Source of the DNA: Murinocardiopsis flavida
Lineage (GTDB): Bacteria > Actinomycetota > Actinomycetes > Streptosporangiales > Streptosporangiaceae
Direction of reading: 5' to 3'
Length of the DNA stretch: 64,000 nt
NCBI RefSeq assembly: GCF_003014485.1
Contig: NZ_PYGA01000006.1
Coordinates: 241,143-305,142 of the forward strand
In this document: positions 54,603 to 62,727 of the stretch, piece by piece
How the letters are laid out: each line of letters starts with the position of its first letter
How positions within the stretch are numbered: position 1 is the stretch's first letter
The notes under the pieces: model-generated
What the model was told of the DNA's origin: nothing
Seen by the model: only the letters and a program-made list of their open reading frames with translations
The model's database searches: none
Position numbers and translations under genes: made by a program

Positions 54603-55343
54603 TCAGAACAGCGACCGCGCGATGAGCACCGCACCGGACACCGACACCACGACCAGCAGCATCACCCGCATCGAGCCGGCGTCCACGATGCGGCGGATGG
54701 GCCGCCCGAGCAGGAATCCGGCGACCATGAACGGGAGGAGGCTCACCCCCGCGACGACCTCGCGCAGGTGGAGCTGGCCGCCGATCGCCAGCGCGGCGAG
54801 GGACGCGGCGATCCCGAGCAGGAAGTACACGCCGAGCGTCGCCCGCACCGTCGGCCCGGGCTCGTGCTGGTAGACCAGCGCCATCGGCGGGCCGCCGATG
54901 GACGTGGCCGTGCCGGTGATCCCGGAGATCACCCCCGCGGACGCCACGGTCGCCGGGGTGACCCTGATGCGCACCGCCCACACCGAGGCCGCCACGCCCA
55001 CCAGCACCATGGCCCCGACCGCGAGGCCGAGGGCCCGCACCGACAGCGCCGACACCACCCACACCCCCGCGACCGTGCCCGCGAGCCGCCCGAGCATCCC
55101 CCACCCGATGCCGCGCCAGTCGGCCCTGCGCCACTCACCGGGCAGGGTGAGCAGCGGGGTCGCGGCGGTGACGATGAGCATCCCGCCCGGCATGAGACTG
55201 GGGTCGAGCAGCGCCGCCACCGGCGCCGCGACGAGCCCCACGCCGAGGCCGACGCTGCTCTGCACGACGGTGCCCAGGAGGACGGCGACACCGATCACGG
55301 CGATGATTATGGGATCGGGGATGATGGCATCGGGCACGGCCAC
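54603..55343 (-). CDS. TauE/SafE family sulfite exporter-like permease
   Basis: A 246-residue membrane protein with eight or so helices and the two repeated TauE/SafE (PF01925) motifs: SSVGLGVGLVAAPVAALLDPSLMPGG (29-54) and ISGITGTATSIGGPPMALVY (about 140-159). Members export sulfite, sulfoacetate and related organosulfonates; the substrate here is unknown and no sulfonate genes are adjacent. GTG start at 55343. It is followed closely by mug on the same strand. Confidence 0.9.
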   Translation of the reverse strand: MAVPDAIIPDPIIIAVIGVAVLLGTVVQSSVGLGVGLVAAPVAALLDPSLMPGGMLIVTAATPLLTLPGEWRRADWRGIGWGMLGRLAGTVAGVWVVSALSVRALGLAVGAMVLVGVAASVWAVRIRVTPATVASAGVISGITGTATSIGGPPMALVYQHEPGPTVRATLGVYFLLGIAASLAALAIGGQLHLREVVAGVSLLPFMVAGFLLGRPIRRIVDAGSMRVMLLVVVSVSGAVLIARSLF

Positions 55344-55419
55344 CCACGGTATCCCGCGCCCGCCGGGCCGCAGTGGGGCGGGACACCGCGAACGGCGATG
55401 CGCCGCCGCAGCCGCCGCG

Positions 55420-55479
55420 GTTCAGCCCTCTGTTCGGCCCTCCGTTCAGCCCTCTCTTCCGGCCCCCTGTTCAGCCCGC
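55420..55479. repeat. 12-bp imperfect tandem repeat
   Basis: Five units of the type GTTCAGCCCTCT, two of them identical (55420-55431, 55444-55455), lie between the TauE/SafE start and the end of the hypothetical gene on the minus strand. Low-complexity C/T-rich sequence; the function is unknown. Confidence 0.6.
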
Positions 55480-55833
55480 GGACCCGCCGCGCTCCCCCGG
55501 GGCCGCGCGCGCCAGGTCGACCTCGGGGAGCGGCAGACCGGTCAGCTCCCAGCGCCAGAACGGGACGCTGCCGTCGACCTCGACCTCGACCGCGCCGGGC
55601 GCGGCGACCGACGGGCGGGGCGGCTCCGCCGCAACGCTGTCGGGACCGGCGCCGATGCCGTCCCTGGTCTCCCTGTCCTCCCGCGCCGGGAAGCGCAGGG
55701 CGAGCGAGCCGCCCACGTCGTTGCCCGATTCCACCGCGCGCCGCGCACCCGCCACCACGACCACCCCGTTCTCGTCCACGTCTCGCGTGCCCCGGTCGGC
55801 ACGACCCGGGCGCCCCGCCCGCCGGCAGCACAC
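55471..55833 (-). CDS. Hypothetical protein, probably frameshifted
   Basis: A 120-codon frame with good GC3 bias and natural composition from about VDENGVVVVAGARRAVESGNDV onward, ending LPEVDLARAAPGERGGSAG. Its first 18 codons (Arg/Gly-rich) look non-coding. In another frame, immediately upstream, the codons from 55882 read VFVAGGQVYQVSVPVAGVLPAGG, which looks like the missing N-terminus. A one-base change in the GC run near 55815 would join both parts into one protein of about 136 residues. I do not recognise a family. The rest of the 759-base gap (55344-56102) holds only the tandem repeat and GC-rich sequence. Confidence 0.4.
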   Translation of the reverse strand: MCCRRAGRPGRADRGTRDVDENGVVVVAGARRAVESGNDVGGSLALRFPAREDRETRDGIGAGPDSVAAEPPRPSVAAPGAVEVEVDGSVPFWRWELTGLPLPEVDLARAAPGERGGSAG

Positions 55834-56102
55834 CTGCCACCGGCACGGACACCTGATACACCTGACCGCCGGCGACGAACACCGGCTACCGGTGACAACA
55901 CTGCGCGGCGCGCGCGTGATCCCGGTCGGAGCCGTACTAGATCTCGGTGAGAACCGTCCGCCGCGCAGGACGGCGCCCCGGAGGGCGGGGAGGGAACCCT
56001 CCGGGGCTGCGGGACCGGCCCCGCAGCGGCGGCGACGGGAGGTGCCGCCGGTGAGCGGGGCCGGCCGATGTGAGGGCCGACCGTTGTGGGGGTCGGCCCA
56101 GG

Positions 56103-57374
56103 TCAGCCCCTAGCGTGGGTCTTGCGGCTGCGGCGCGCCAGCGCGTCGAGGATCACGGCGATCAGCAGCACCACGGCGGTGATCATGAACCGCACCGAGG
56201 TGTCCATCTGCAACAGGAACAGGCCCGATGCGATAGCGCCCAGCACGAGGCCGCCCAGCAGCGCCGAGTACGCGTTGCCGCGCCCGCCGAACAGGCTGGT
56301 GCCGCCGATGACCGCGGCGGCGATGGCCATCATCAGCTCGTCGCCGCCCGCGGTGGACTGGCTCACCGCGAACCCGCGCGACGCCAGCATGATGCCGCCG
56401 AGCGCCGCCAGCGTCGACGCCAGCGCGAACACCGAGATGCGCACCAGGTCGACGTTGATGCCGGCCCGGCGGGCCGCCTCGGCGCTGCCGCCGACGGCGA
56501 ACACCATCCGCCCGTAGCGGGTCTTGCGCAGCATCAGGTCGAAGGCGACCACGAACCCCACGAAGATCAGGAACGCCAGCGGGACGCCCTTGAACTGGTT
56601 GAGGACCGCGACCGCGCCGAACACCGGGACCGCGAGCAGGGCCGTGCGCACCAGGAGCTCGGTCACCGACTTGTGCGGCAGGCCGGCCGCCGCCCTGCGC
56701 CGCTCGCCGAAGTACGACGGGACGGCGAACGCCGCGACCGCCACCACGGCGAACCCCCAGCCCATCGCCGGCTCGAAGTAGGTCTGGGTGAGGTAGCCGA
56801 TCGCCCCGTCGTAGGGCAGGTTGATCGTGCCGTCCTTGCCGAGGATGTAGATCTGCGCGCCCTGCCAGCCGATCAGTCCGGCCAGGGTGACGACGAACGC
56901 CGGCACCCCGACCTTCGCGAAGATCGTGCCGTGGATGACGCCGATCACCAGCCCGGTGAGCGCGCCCAGCAGGATCGCCACCCATTCGGGCAGGGCGAAG
57001 TTGACCGCCGCGACCGCGAGGACCGCACCGGAGACACCGGCGACGGAACCGACCGACAGGTCGATCTCGCCGAGCAGCAGCACCATGAGGACGCCGGTCG
57101 TCATCAGGCCCACGGCGACGATCTGCACGCTGAGGTTGGACAGGTTCTGCGGCGAGAGGAAGCGTTCGTGCAGCGTCTGGAACACCGCGCAGATGACGAC
57201 CAGCCCGATGATGACCGGCAAGGGGCCGAGCTCGCCGCCGCGCAGCCGCCGGGCGATCAACCCGAACAGGCCGAGGGAGACCAGGGTGTCGCTGACCAGC
57301 CGCGGGTCGCGCTCGTGGACGGCCGCGTCCGGGCTCTGCCCGGCCGGGCTGGATATGGGGGCCTGCTGCGCCAT
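56103..57374 (-). CDS. xylH: Sugar ABC transporter permease (XylH type)
   Basis: A 423-residue permease of the ribose/xylose class (BPD_transp_2). About ten membrane helices are present, with MVLLLGEIDLSVGSVAGVSGAVLA and the C-terminal GGTSLFGGRGNAYSALLGGLVLGAI, both typical of the class. The length matches Streptomyces XylH. ATG 57374 overlaps the ATPase stop (TGATG) and has GGAGGG six bases upstream; a GTG three bases earlier is possible. It is the last gene of the operon (substrate-binding protein, ATPase, permease). Confidence 0.92.
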   Translation of the reverse strand: MAQQAPISSPAGQSPDAAVHERDPRLVSDTLVSLGLFGLIARRLRGGELGPLPVIIGLVVICAVFQTLHERFLSPQNLSNLSVQIVAVGLMTTGVLMVLLLGEIDLSVGSVAGVSGAVLAVAAVNFALPEWVAILLGALTGLVIGVIHGTIFAKVGVPAFVVTLAGLIGWQGAQIYILGKDGTINLPYDGAIGYLTQTYFEPAMGWGFAVVAVAAFAVPSYFGERRRAAAGLPHKSVTELLVRTALLAVPVFGAVAVLNQFKGVPLAFLIFVGFVVAFDLMLRKTRYGRMVFAVGGSAEAARRAGINVDLVRISVFALASTLAALGGIMLASRGFAVSQSTAGGDELMMAIAAAVIGGTSLFGGRGNAYSALLGGLVLGAIASGLFLLQMDTSVRFMITAVVLLIAVILDALARRSRKTHARG

Positions 57375-58159
57375 CACGCGCCCTCCGTTCCGGGAACCGT
57401 GACACGCCCGGCGCGCCGGGTGGCGGCGTTGTCGGACGCCCCGGTGATCGCGGCGACGATCTCCTCGTAGCTGGTGTCCTCCACCTGGAAGTCGCCGCCG
57501 TTGCGGCCGAGCCGCAGTACGGCGGCGCGGTCGGCGACCGCGCGCACGTCGGCCATGTTGTGGCTGATGAGCAGGACGCCGAGGCCCTGGTCGCGGAGCC
57601 GCTCGATCAGGTCGAGGACCTGGGCGGTCTGCTCGACGCCGAGGGCCGCCGTGGGCTCGTCGAGCATGACCACCTGGGGTTCGCCCAGCAGGGAGCGGGC
57701 GATGGCGATGATCTGGCGCTGCCCGCCGGAGAGCGAGGCGACCGGGACCCGCAGGCTCGGCATCGTGACGGACAGCGAGTCGAGCAGGTCCCTGGCCTTG
57801 CGCTCCATCTCCAACTCGTCCAGCACACCGGCGATGATGCGCTCGTTGCCGAGGAACAGGTTCGCGACGATGTCGAGGTTGTCGCAGAGCGCGAGGTCCT
57901 GGTAGATCGTCGCGATCCCGAGGGACTGCGCGTCCGAGGGCCGCTGCACCTGCACGGTGCGGCCCTCCCAGCGGATCTCACCGCTGTCGGCGGGGTTCAC
58001 CCCCGCGATGACCTTGACGAGGGTGGACTTGCCCGCGCCGTTGTCGCCGAGCAGCGCGACGACCTCGCCCTGGTGCACATCGAGGCTCACCTCGCTGAGG
58101 GCCTGCACAGCACCGAATCTCTTGGAAATCCCGGACAGCTCCAGGACGGGTGTGGTCAT
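57374..58159 (-). CDS. xylG: Sugar ABC transporter ATP-binding protein (XylG type)
   Basis: A 261-residue ATPase with one nucleotide-binding domain: Walker A LGDNGAGKST (37-46), signature SLSGGQRQIIAIARSLL and Walker B VVMLDEPTAALG. RbsA and E. coli XylG carry two such domains in about 500 residues; the single-domain form, working as a homodimer, is what I recall for Streptomyces XylG. It overlaps the permease gene by a base or so, and a strong stem-loop separates it from the binding-protein gene. Confidence 0.92.
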   Translation of the reverse strand: MTTPVLELSGISKRFGAVQALSEVSLDVHQGEVVALLGDNGAGKSTLVKVIAGVNPADSGEIRWEGRTVQVQRPSDAQSLGIATIYQDLALCDNLDIVANLFLGNERIIAGVLDELEMERKARDLLDSLSVTMPSLRVPVASLSGGQRQIIAIARSLLGEPQVVMLDEPTAALGVEQTAQVLDLIERLRDQGLGVLLISHNMADVRAVADRAAVLRLGRNGGDFQVEDTSYEEIVAAITGASDNAATRRAGRVTVPGTEGA

Positions 58160-58181
58160 GGGGACTCCTTACGTTGCGCAG

Positions 58182-58224
58182 CCCCGTTCCCGGGCGGCGG
58201 TGCGCGCCGCGCCCGGGAACGGGG
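58182..58224 (-). terminator. Stem-loop between binding-protein and ATPase genes
   Basis: CCCCGTTCCCGGGC (58182-58195) pairs perfectly with GCCCGGGAACGGGG (58211-58224), with a further small stem in the 15-base loop. It lies 8 bases past the xylF stop and 23 before the xylG start. Such hairpins after binding-protein genes protect the upstream mRNA from decay or terminate part of transcription, giving more binding protein than membrane components. Confidence 0.75.
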
Positions 58225-58231
58225 GGACGGG

Positions 58232-59365
58232 CTACTTGTCGCCGGTGGCCTCTTTGCAGAAACCCTTGTCGGCGAAGTCGCCCGTGCAGACCTCCTCGAC
58301 GGTGTAGAAGCCGTCGGCGATCACGGTCTCCTCGATGTCGTCCGCCGTCACGGGGACGGGGTCGAGGAGCACGGAGGCGACCTTGTTGCCGTCGGGGTCC
58401 TCGATCTCGGTCGCGCCCTCGCCGTCGAACTTCTCGCCGGTGGCCGCCGCCACCGCCATCTTCGCCGCGATCTCCGCCTCGGGCTTGATCGCCTTGTAGA
58501 CGGTCATGTACTGCTCGCCGGAGATGATCCGCTGGATCCCGGCGAGTTCGGCGTCCTGGCCGGTGATCGGCGGGAGGTCGTCCACGCCTGCGCTCTTGAG
58601 CGCGGCGATGACACCGGACGCCATGCCGTCGTTCGCCGAGTACACGCCGCTGATCTTGTCGGCACCCACCGACGTGATGGCCTGCTCCATCTGCTGCTGC
58701 GCCTTGTCGGGCGACCAGTCGGGGGTGTCGTACTCGGCGCCGATCTTCACGGCGCCGTCGAGGACCTCGTGCGCACCGGCCTTGAAGTCGGCGGCGTTGG
58801 GGTCGGTGGGCGAACCGTTGATCATGACGATCTCGCCCTTGTCGCCGCCCTCCTTCTCCAACGCCTCGACCAGCGACTCGCCCTGGACCTTGCCCACGTT
58901 CTTGTTGTCGAAGGAGACGTAGTAGTCGACCCCGCCCTGGGCGAGGCGGTCGTAGGCGACCACCGGCACGTCCTGGCTCTTGGACTGCTTGACGACGGCG
59001 CCCGCGGCCTCGGTGTCGACGGCGTCGAGCACCATGACGTCGATGCCCTCGGTGAGCATGGCCTCGGCCTGGGACTGCTGCTTACCTGTGTCCTGGTCGG
59101 CGTTCTGGTACGACACCTTGCACTTCGGACACTCCTCCTTGAGCGCCTCCTCGAAGTACGGCTTGTCGAACTTCTCGTAGCGGGCGGTCTTGGACTCCGG
59201 CAGCAGCAGGCCGACCGTGAATCCCTCCTCGACGCTGGCGCCGCTGCCGGCGTCGGACCCCCCGTCGGTGGTGGTTCCGCACCCGGCGACCAGGGCGAGG
59301 GCCAGCGCGGCGCCGATGGCGGCGGCCCGGCGGACGATCGTGGTGTTCGGATTGTGTTTCAGCAC
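58232..59365 (-). CDS. xylF: Sugar ABC transporter substrate-binding lipoprotein (XylF type)
   Basis: A 377-residue lipoprotein with a signal and lipobox ending at Cys29 (ALVAGC). The mature part is a periplasmic-binding type 1 fold: TVGLLLPESKTARYEKFDKPYFEEALKE, then MVLDAVDTEAAGAVVKQSKSQDVPVVAYDRL, YYVSFDNKNVGKVQGESL and GVYSANDGMASGVIAALK, all characteristic of D-xylose binding proteins. It would deliver xylose (or a related sugar) to XylH. It is the first structural gene after the ROK regulator; AT-rich palindromes lie upstream. Confidence 0.92.
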   Translation of the reverse strand: MLKHNPNTTIVRRAAAIGAALALALVAGCGTTTDGGSDAGSGASVEEGFTVGLLLPESKTARYEKFDKPYFEEALKEECPKCKVSYQNADQDTGKQQSQAEAMLTEGIDVMVLDAVDTEAAGAVVKQSKSQDVPVVAYDRLAQGGVDYYVSFDNKNVGKVQGESLVEALEKEGGDKGEIVMINGSPTDPNAADFKAGAHEVLDGAVKIGAEYDTPDWSPDKAQQQMEQAITSVGADKISGVYSANDGMASGVIAALKSAGVDDLPPITGQDAELAGIQRIISGEQYMTVYKAIKPEAEIAAKMAVAAATGEKFDGEGATEIEDPDGNKVASVLLDPVPVTADDIEETVIADGFYTVEEVCTGDFADKGFCKEATGDK

Positions 59366-59499
59366 AGGATTCCTACCCTCCTACGTTCGTCCATCGGGCC
59401 GGAGGATGCGGACGCACCCGCCGCCTCATGCGTCGGGTGAACTCGATGGATCGACGTGCTGAAGTCAAACCCGCCCTTCATCTTGCCGTCAAGACTTGA

Positions 59500-59542
59500 A
59501 CGAATATTCGTAATGTCACGAGATATTCATTCAACTGTTGAA
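59500..59542. promoter_or_regulatory. Two palindromes in the xylF promoter region
   Basis: ACGAATATTCGT (59500-59511) is a perfect 12-bp palindrome, and TTCAACTGTTGAA (59530-59542) is a perfect 13-bp one with a central T; their centres are about 30 bp apart. They are 135-177 bases upstream of xylF and 88 or more downstream of the ROK stop codon, in the only AT-rich stretch of the locus. Likely operators for the ROK regulator or another sugar repressor. Confidence 0.6.
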
Positions 59543-59629
59543 CGCATTGATGATGCAGGTACGGCGGGTCGCACGGCACAAGGGCGTGTTTCGGCGCGGA
59601 TTCCGGCGGGTTACCGCAGCGGGGCCGCG

Positions 59630-60802
59630 CTACCGCCCGGCCGCGCGCGGAGCGTTGCGCAGCGCCCCGCGCAGGGCGGCCCGCGCGCCCAGCTCCGACC
59701 GCGTGACGCGCAGGTCGCGCAGCGCACTGCCGAGCGCGCCCATCTCCATCGACCGGCGCATCGGGTCCAGCAGCAGTCCGCCGGCGGCGGCCAACTCCCC
59801 GCCGACCACCACCAGCTGGGGGTTGACCATGTTGGCGATGACGGCGACCCCGCGGCCCAGCGCCGTACCCGCCTCGGCGATGATCCGGCGGCACCCGGGG
59901 TCGCCCTCGTCGGCGGCGGCGATCACATCGCCGAGATCCATGCCGTTCGGCGCGCCGTCGTGCTGCGGCAGCATGCGCAGCAGGTACGGGGCGCCGACAA
60001 GGGTCTCCAGGCAGCCGCGGTTGCCGCACCGGCACACCTGGCCGCGCTCGTCCAGGCCGATGTGCCCGATCTCCCCCGCCGTGCCGCCCGCGCCGTGGAA
60101 CACCCGCCCCGACACCAGGATCCCGGCCCCGGCGCCCTCGCCGAGCCGGATGAACACCACGTGCTCCAGGCCGCGGGCCGCGCCCTCGGCGCTCTCCGCG
60201 AGGACGCACAGGTTGGCGTCGTTGTCCACCAGCACCGGCAGGCCCAGGCGCTCGGCAAGGACGTCGCCCGGCCGAACCCCGGCCCAGCGCGGGATGGCGC
60301 TGATCGGGCCCAGCTCGCCGGTCGCCGGATCGACGGGGGCCGGCACCGAGACCGACACCGAGGTGACCATGCCGTAGTCCACCCGCGCCGCGATCAGCAG
60401 CGTCTCGACCAGCCACACCGCGCGGCGCAACCCCCGCTCCGGGTCGGCGGCGACGTCGTAGCGGATGGACTCGTCCAGCAGCACCCCGCCGTCGTGGTCG
60501 CCGAGCGCCACCGAAATGGCCCCGTGGGAGAACTCGATGCCGATCACGACCCCCGGCGGGCGGATGAGGGTCACCGCGCGGGCCCTGCGGCCGTTGGACG
60601 ACGTGCCGCGCACCGACACCGTGCCGAGGCCGCGCAGGTCGCGCACGATGTTGGAGACGCTCGCCGCCGAAAGCCCCGTGGCCCGCGCGATCTCGGCCTG
60701 GGTCAGCGTGCCGCCCGCGCGCAGCGCCTCGATGACGCGCTCCCGGTTCGCCTGCCGCAAGGACGCCTGGGAGCCGGGGGTGACCTCGGTGTCAACGGCC
60801 AA
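59630..60802 (-). CDS. rok7B7: ROK family transcriptional regulator (Rok7B7-like)
   Basis: A 390-residue regulator. The N-terminal winged helix (LTQAEIARATGLSAASVSNIVRDL, about 33-56) is followed by a ROK domain with LVDNDANLCVLAES, GEGAGAGILVSG and the zinc motif CRCGNRGCLE. From memory, Streptomyces coelicolor Rok7B7 (SCO6008) lies next to xylFGH (SCO6009-6011) and influences xylose uptake, carbon catabolite repression and antibiotic production; gene order and orientation here agree. TTG start with AGAGGAG six bases upstream. Confidence 0.88.
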   Translation of the reverse strand: MAVDTEVTPGSQASLRQANRERVIEALRAGGTLTQAEIARATGLSAASVSNIVRDLRGLGTVSVRGTSSNGRRARAVTLIRPPGVVIGIEFSHGAISVALGDHDGGVLLDESIRYDVAADPERGLRRAVWLVETLLIAARVDYGMVTSVSVSVPAPVDPATGELGPISAIPRWAGVRPGDVLAERLGLPVLVDNDANLCVLAESAEGAARGLEHVVFIRLGEGAGAGILVSGRVFHGAGGTAGEIGHIGLDERGQVCRCGNRGCLETLVGAPYLLRMLPQHDGAPNGMDLGDVIAAADEGDPGCRRIIAEAGTALGRGVAVIANMVNPQLVVVGGELAAAGGLLLDPMRRSMEMGALGSALRDLRVTRSELGARAALRGALRNAPRAAGR

Positions 60803-60847
60803 GACGGCTCCTCTGGATCGGCTCGGTGTCGGGCTCGGTATCGGTGT

Positions 60848-60886
60848 CCGGTTGTCGGGTGTCCGGCTCGGTGCCCGGTTGTCGGG
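60848..60886. repeat. Degenerate repeat upstream of the ROK gene
   Basis: CCGGTTGTCGGG occurs at 60848-60859 and 60875-60886 (27-bp period) inside a G/T/C-rich tract of CGGTGTC/CGGGCTC-like words from about 60815 to 60905. It is 46 bases upstream of the ROK start, in the 296-base divergent gap (60803-61098) that otherwise shows nothing definite. Confidence 0.45.
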
Positions 60887-61098
60887 CGCGGTGCCGGTGC
60901 GACCGCGGCTCAGGGCGTAGCGCGGTCCCGCCCGGCAGCATCGAGCTTACAAGCCGTGAAGACAGCTCTGGCGAGGGCGGACACTCGCGGTGCGCCCGGC
61001 CGTGTTCGCCGGGCGACGGCGGAAGCGTGCCCGACCAGACCCGCCCAGGGGCGCTCCCCTGCCGCGCCGACCCGGGCACGGCGCCCCGGTGGTGAGTA

Positions 61099-61773
61099 GT
61101 GTGTGCCTCCGTGCCGCCTCCGACCACGGTCCCGACCGTCTCGACCACAGCGCCCGACTGGCCCGCCGCGGTCGCGGCCGCGTTGCGCCGCCGCCCCGCA
61201 CGCGCCGGAGCGTACCGCGCCGTGGCGATCGAGGGGCGGTCCGGATCGGGAAAGACCCGCACCGCCGGGCTGCTCGCCGAGGCACTGGGCGGCGCGCCGG
61301 TCATCCACCTCGACGACCTCTACCCGGGGTGGGAGGGTCTGGCCGCCGCCGCTCCCCTGCTGCTCCGGTGGGTCCTCGAACCGCTCGCGCGCGGCGAAGC
61401 CCCCCAGTGGCGGCGCTACGACTGGGAGCGCGGCGTCTTCGGGCCATGGCGCCGCACCCGCGTGGACGACCTGCTGCTCGTCGAGGGCTGCGGTGCCGGG
61501 GCCGCCCCACTGCGCCCCCTGCTGTCGGCCCTCGTGTGGGTGGACGCCCCTGCCGAGGCGCGGTCGCGGCGGCTGCGCACGCGCGCCGACGCGGCGGCGT
61601 ACGCACCGCACATGGCGCGCTGGGCCCGCCAGGAAGCGGTGTTCTACCGTGCGCACCGCCCGCGCGAACACGCCGACCTGCTGATCGACAACCCGCTGAC
61701 CGAGGACCCGCAGACCGAGGACCCGCTGACCGGCAATCCGCTGACAGGCGATCCACCCATCGGCGACGACTGA
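61099..61773 (+). CDS. P-loop protein, uridine-kinase-like
   Basis: A 224-residue P-loop NTPase. Walker A is EGRSGSGKT (45-53), followed by VIHLDDLYPGWEGL, where the Asp pair and the Tyr-P context recall uridine/cytidine kinase and phosphoribulokinase relatives; LLLVEGCGAGAAPLRPLL and WVDAPAEARSRRLRTR (a lid-like Arg cluster) follow. It most likely phosphorylates a small hydroxyl compound; the substrate is not known. The last 28 residues are tandem D-P-L-T-like units. GTG 61099 and GTG 61111 are both possible starts. Divergent from the ROK gene. Confidence 0.8.
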   Translation: MCASVPPPTTVPTVSTTAPDWPAAVAAALRRRPARAGAYRAVAIEGRSGSGKTRTAGLLAEALGGAPVIHLDDLYPGWEGLAAAAPLLLRWVLEPLARGEAPQWRRYDWERGVFGPWRRTRVDDLLLVEGCGAGAAPLRPLLSALVWVDAPAEARSRRLRTRADAAAYAPHMARWARQEAVFYRAHRPREHADLLIDNPLTEDPQTEDPLTGNPLTGDPPIGDD

Positions 61774-62087
61774 TCGACGGCGCCTGTTCGACGGTGTCTG
61801 ACCGACCGCGCTTGACCGGTGGGGCTTGACCGACGGGACCTGACCCGCGCGGGAGCGAATCCCGCATACCGGGCGGACCCCGGCCGCGACGGGCGCGCCT
61901 GCCGACGGAAGGCGCCCCGGAACGGGAGGCTGCCCGGAGGAGGACGGCGACGCACGCCGGGGGGTGGCGGAGATCGGAACGCGGCGGCGCATCGGGCCGC
62001 CGGGCCGGGAAGCGCGGCAGCCCTCCGGGTGTTCGCCCCCATTAACGGGGCATCCGGCCCCGGCCACGACGACAGAAGGGATTCCTG
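61774..62087. other. Intergenic region before the nitroreductase gene
   Basis: 314 bases without a convincing gene. The first 80 bases contain decayed copies of the direct repeats that encode the tail of the upstream protein (CTTGACCG/CCTGACC words). GCCCC/GGGGC around ATTAAC near 62036-62052 is the only AT-bearing dyad and may belong to the promoter of the next gene. Confidence 0.4.
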
Positions 62088-62489
62088 GTGCTTTTCGGTC
62101 AGGAGCACGTGCAGCGCTATGTCGAGACCGATGGTGAAGAGGGGCACGACTGGAACGGCACGCAGACCCTCATCCTCACGGTGACGGGTCGCACGTCCGG
62201 CAAGCAGCGCAGCACCCCGCTGATCTACGGCGACGACGGCGCGGACTACGTCGTCGTCGCGTCCAACGGCGGCGACCCCGACCACCCGGAGTGGTACAAG
62301 AACCTCGTGGCGGCACCCCAGGTGCGGGTGCAGGTCAAGGACGACGTGTTCGACGCCGTGGCGCGCACCGCAACGGAGGAGGAGAAGGCCCGCGTGTGGC
62401 CGCAGATGGCGCGGCGCTGGCCCGACTACGACAACTACCAGGCGAAGACCGACCGGTCCATCCCGGTCGTCCTCTTGAGCCGAGTGTGA
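62088..62489 (+). CDS. Deazaflavin (F420)-dependent nitroreductase family protein
   Basis: A 133-residue split-barrel protein of the DUF385/Ddn family (homologous to Mycobacterium tuberculosis Rv3547). The core is LILTVTGRTSGKQRSTPLIYGDDGADYVVVASNGG..DHPEWYKNLVAAPQVRVQV, where the Lys/Arg of GRTSGKQR bind the cofactor phosphates. These enzymes use reduced F420 to reduce quinones or nitro compounds; the natural substrate is unknown. GTG 62088 has AGAAGGGA upstream. Monocistronic, with a perfect terminator. Confidence 0.9.
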   Translation: MLFGQEHVQRYVETDGEEGHDWNGTQTLILTVTGRTSGKQRSTPLIYGDDGADYVVVASNGGDPDHPEWYKNLVAAPQVRVQVKDDVFDAVARTATEEEKARVWPQMARRWPDYDNYQAKTDRSIPVVLLSRV

Positions 62490-62553
62490 GCCGAGCGTGA
62501 ACCGGGGGTGACTCGGGCCCGGTCCGCGGTCCGGGCAGAAATTTTTCCGGGTA

Positions 62554-62580
62554 GGCGGGGGATCGCGATCCCCCGCCTTT
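62554..62580 (+). terminator. Perfect palindromic terminator with T-run
   Basis: GGCGGGGGATC-GC-GATCCCCCGCC (62554-62577) followed by TTT. It is 64 bases past the nitroreductase stop codon and just before the promoter region of the sugar isomerase gene. Confidence 0.85.
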
Positions 62581-62727
62581 CCCATGCTCAGAGACGGGAC
62601 GGCAGTGACGCGAGTCACAGGCGTTGACCGTCGGTCTCCACTTTGCTCTTGAAAGTGTCAGGCTTTTGCCACTAAATGGACTAAGTCGTTGTCCGGGGGG
62701 ATCACCAGTCCGACAGGAGCACCTGCC

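Noticed and set aside
59456..61099. A 547-codon plus-strand frame over the ROK gene.
   Set aside because: It is antisense to a well-supported regulator and its translation is Arg/Ala/Gly noise.
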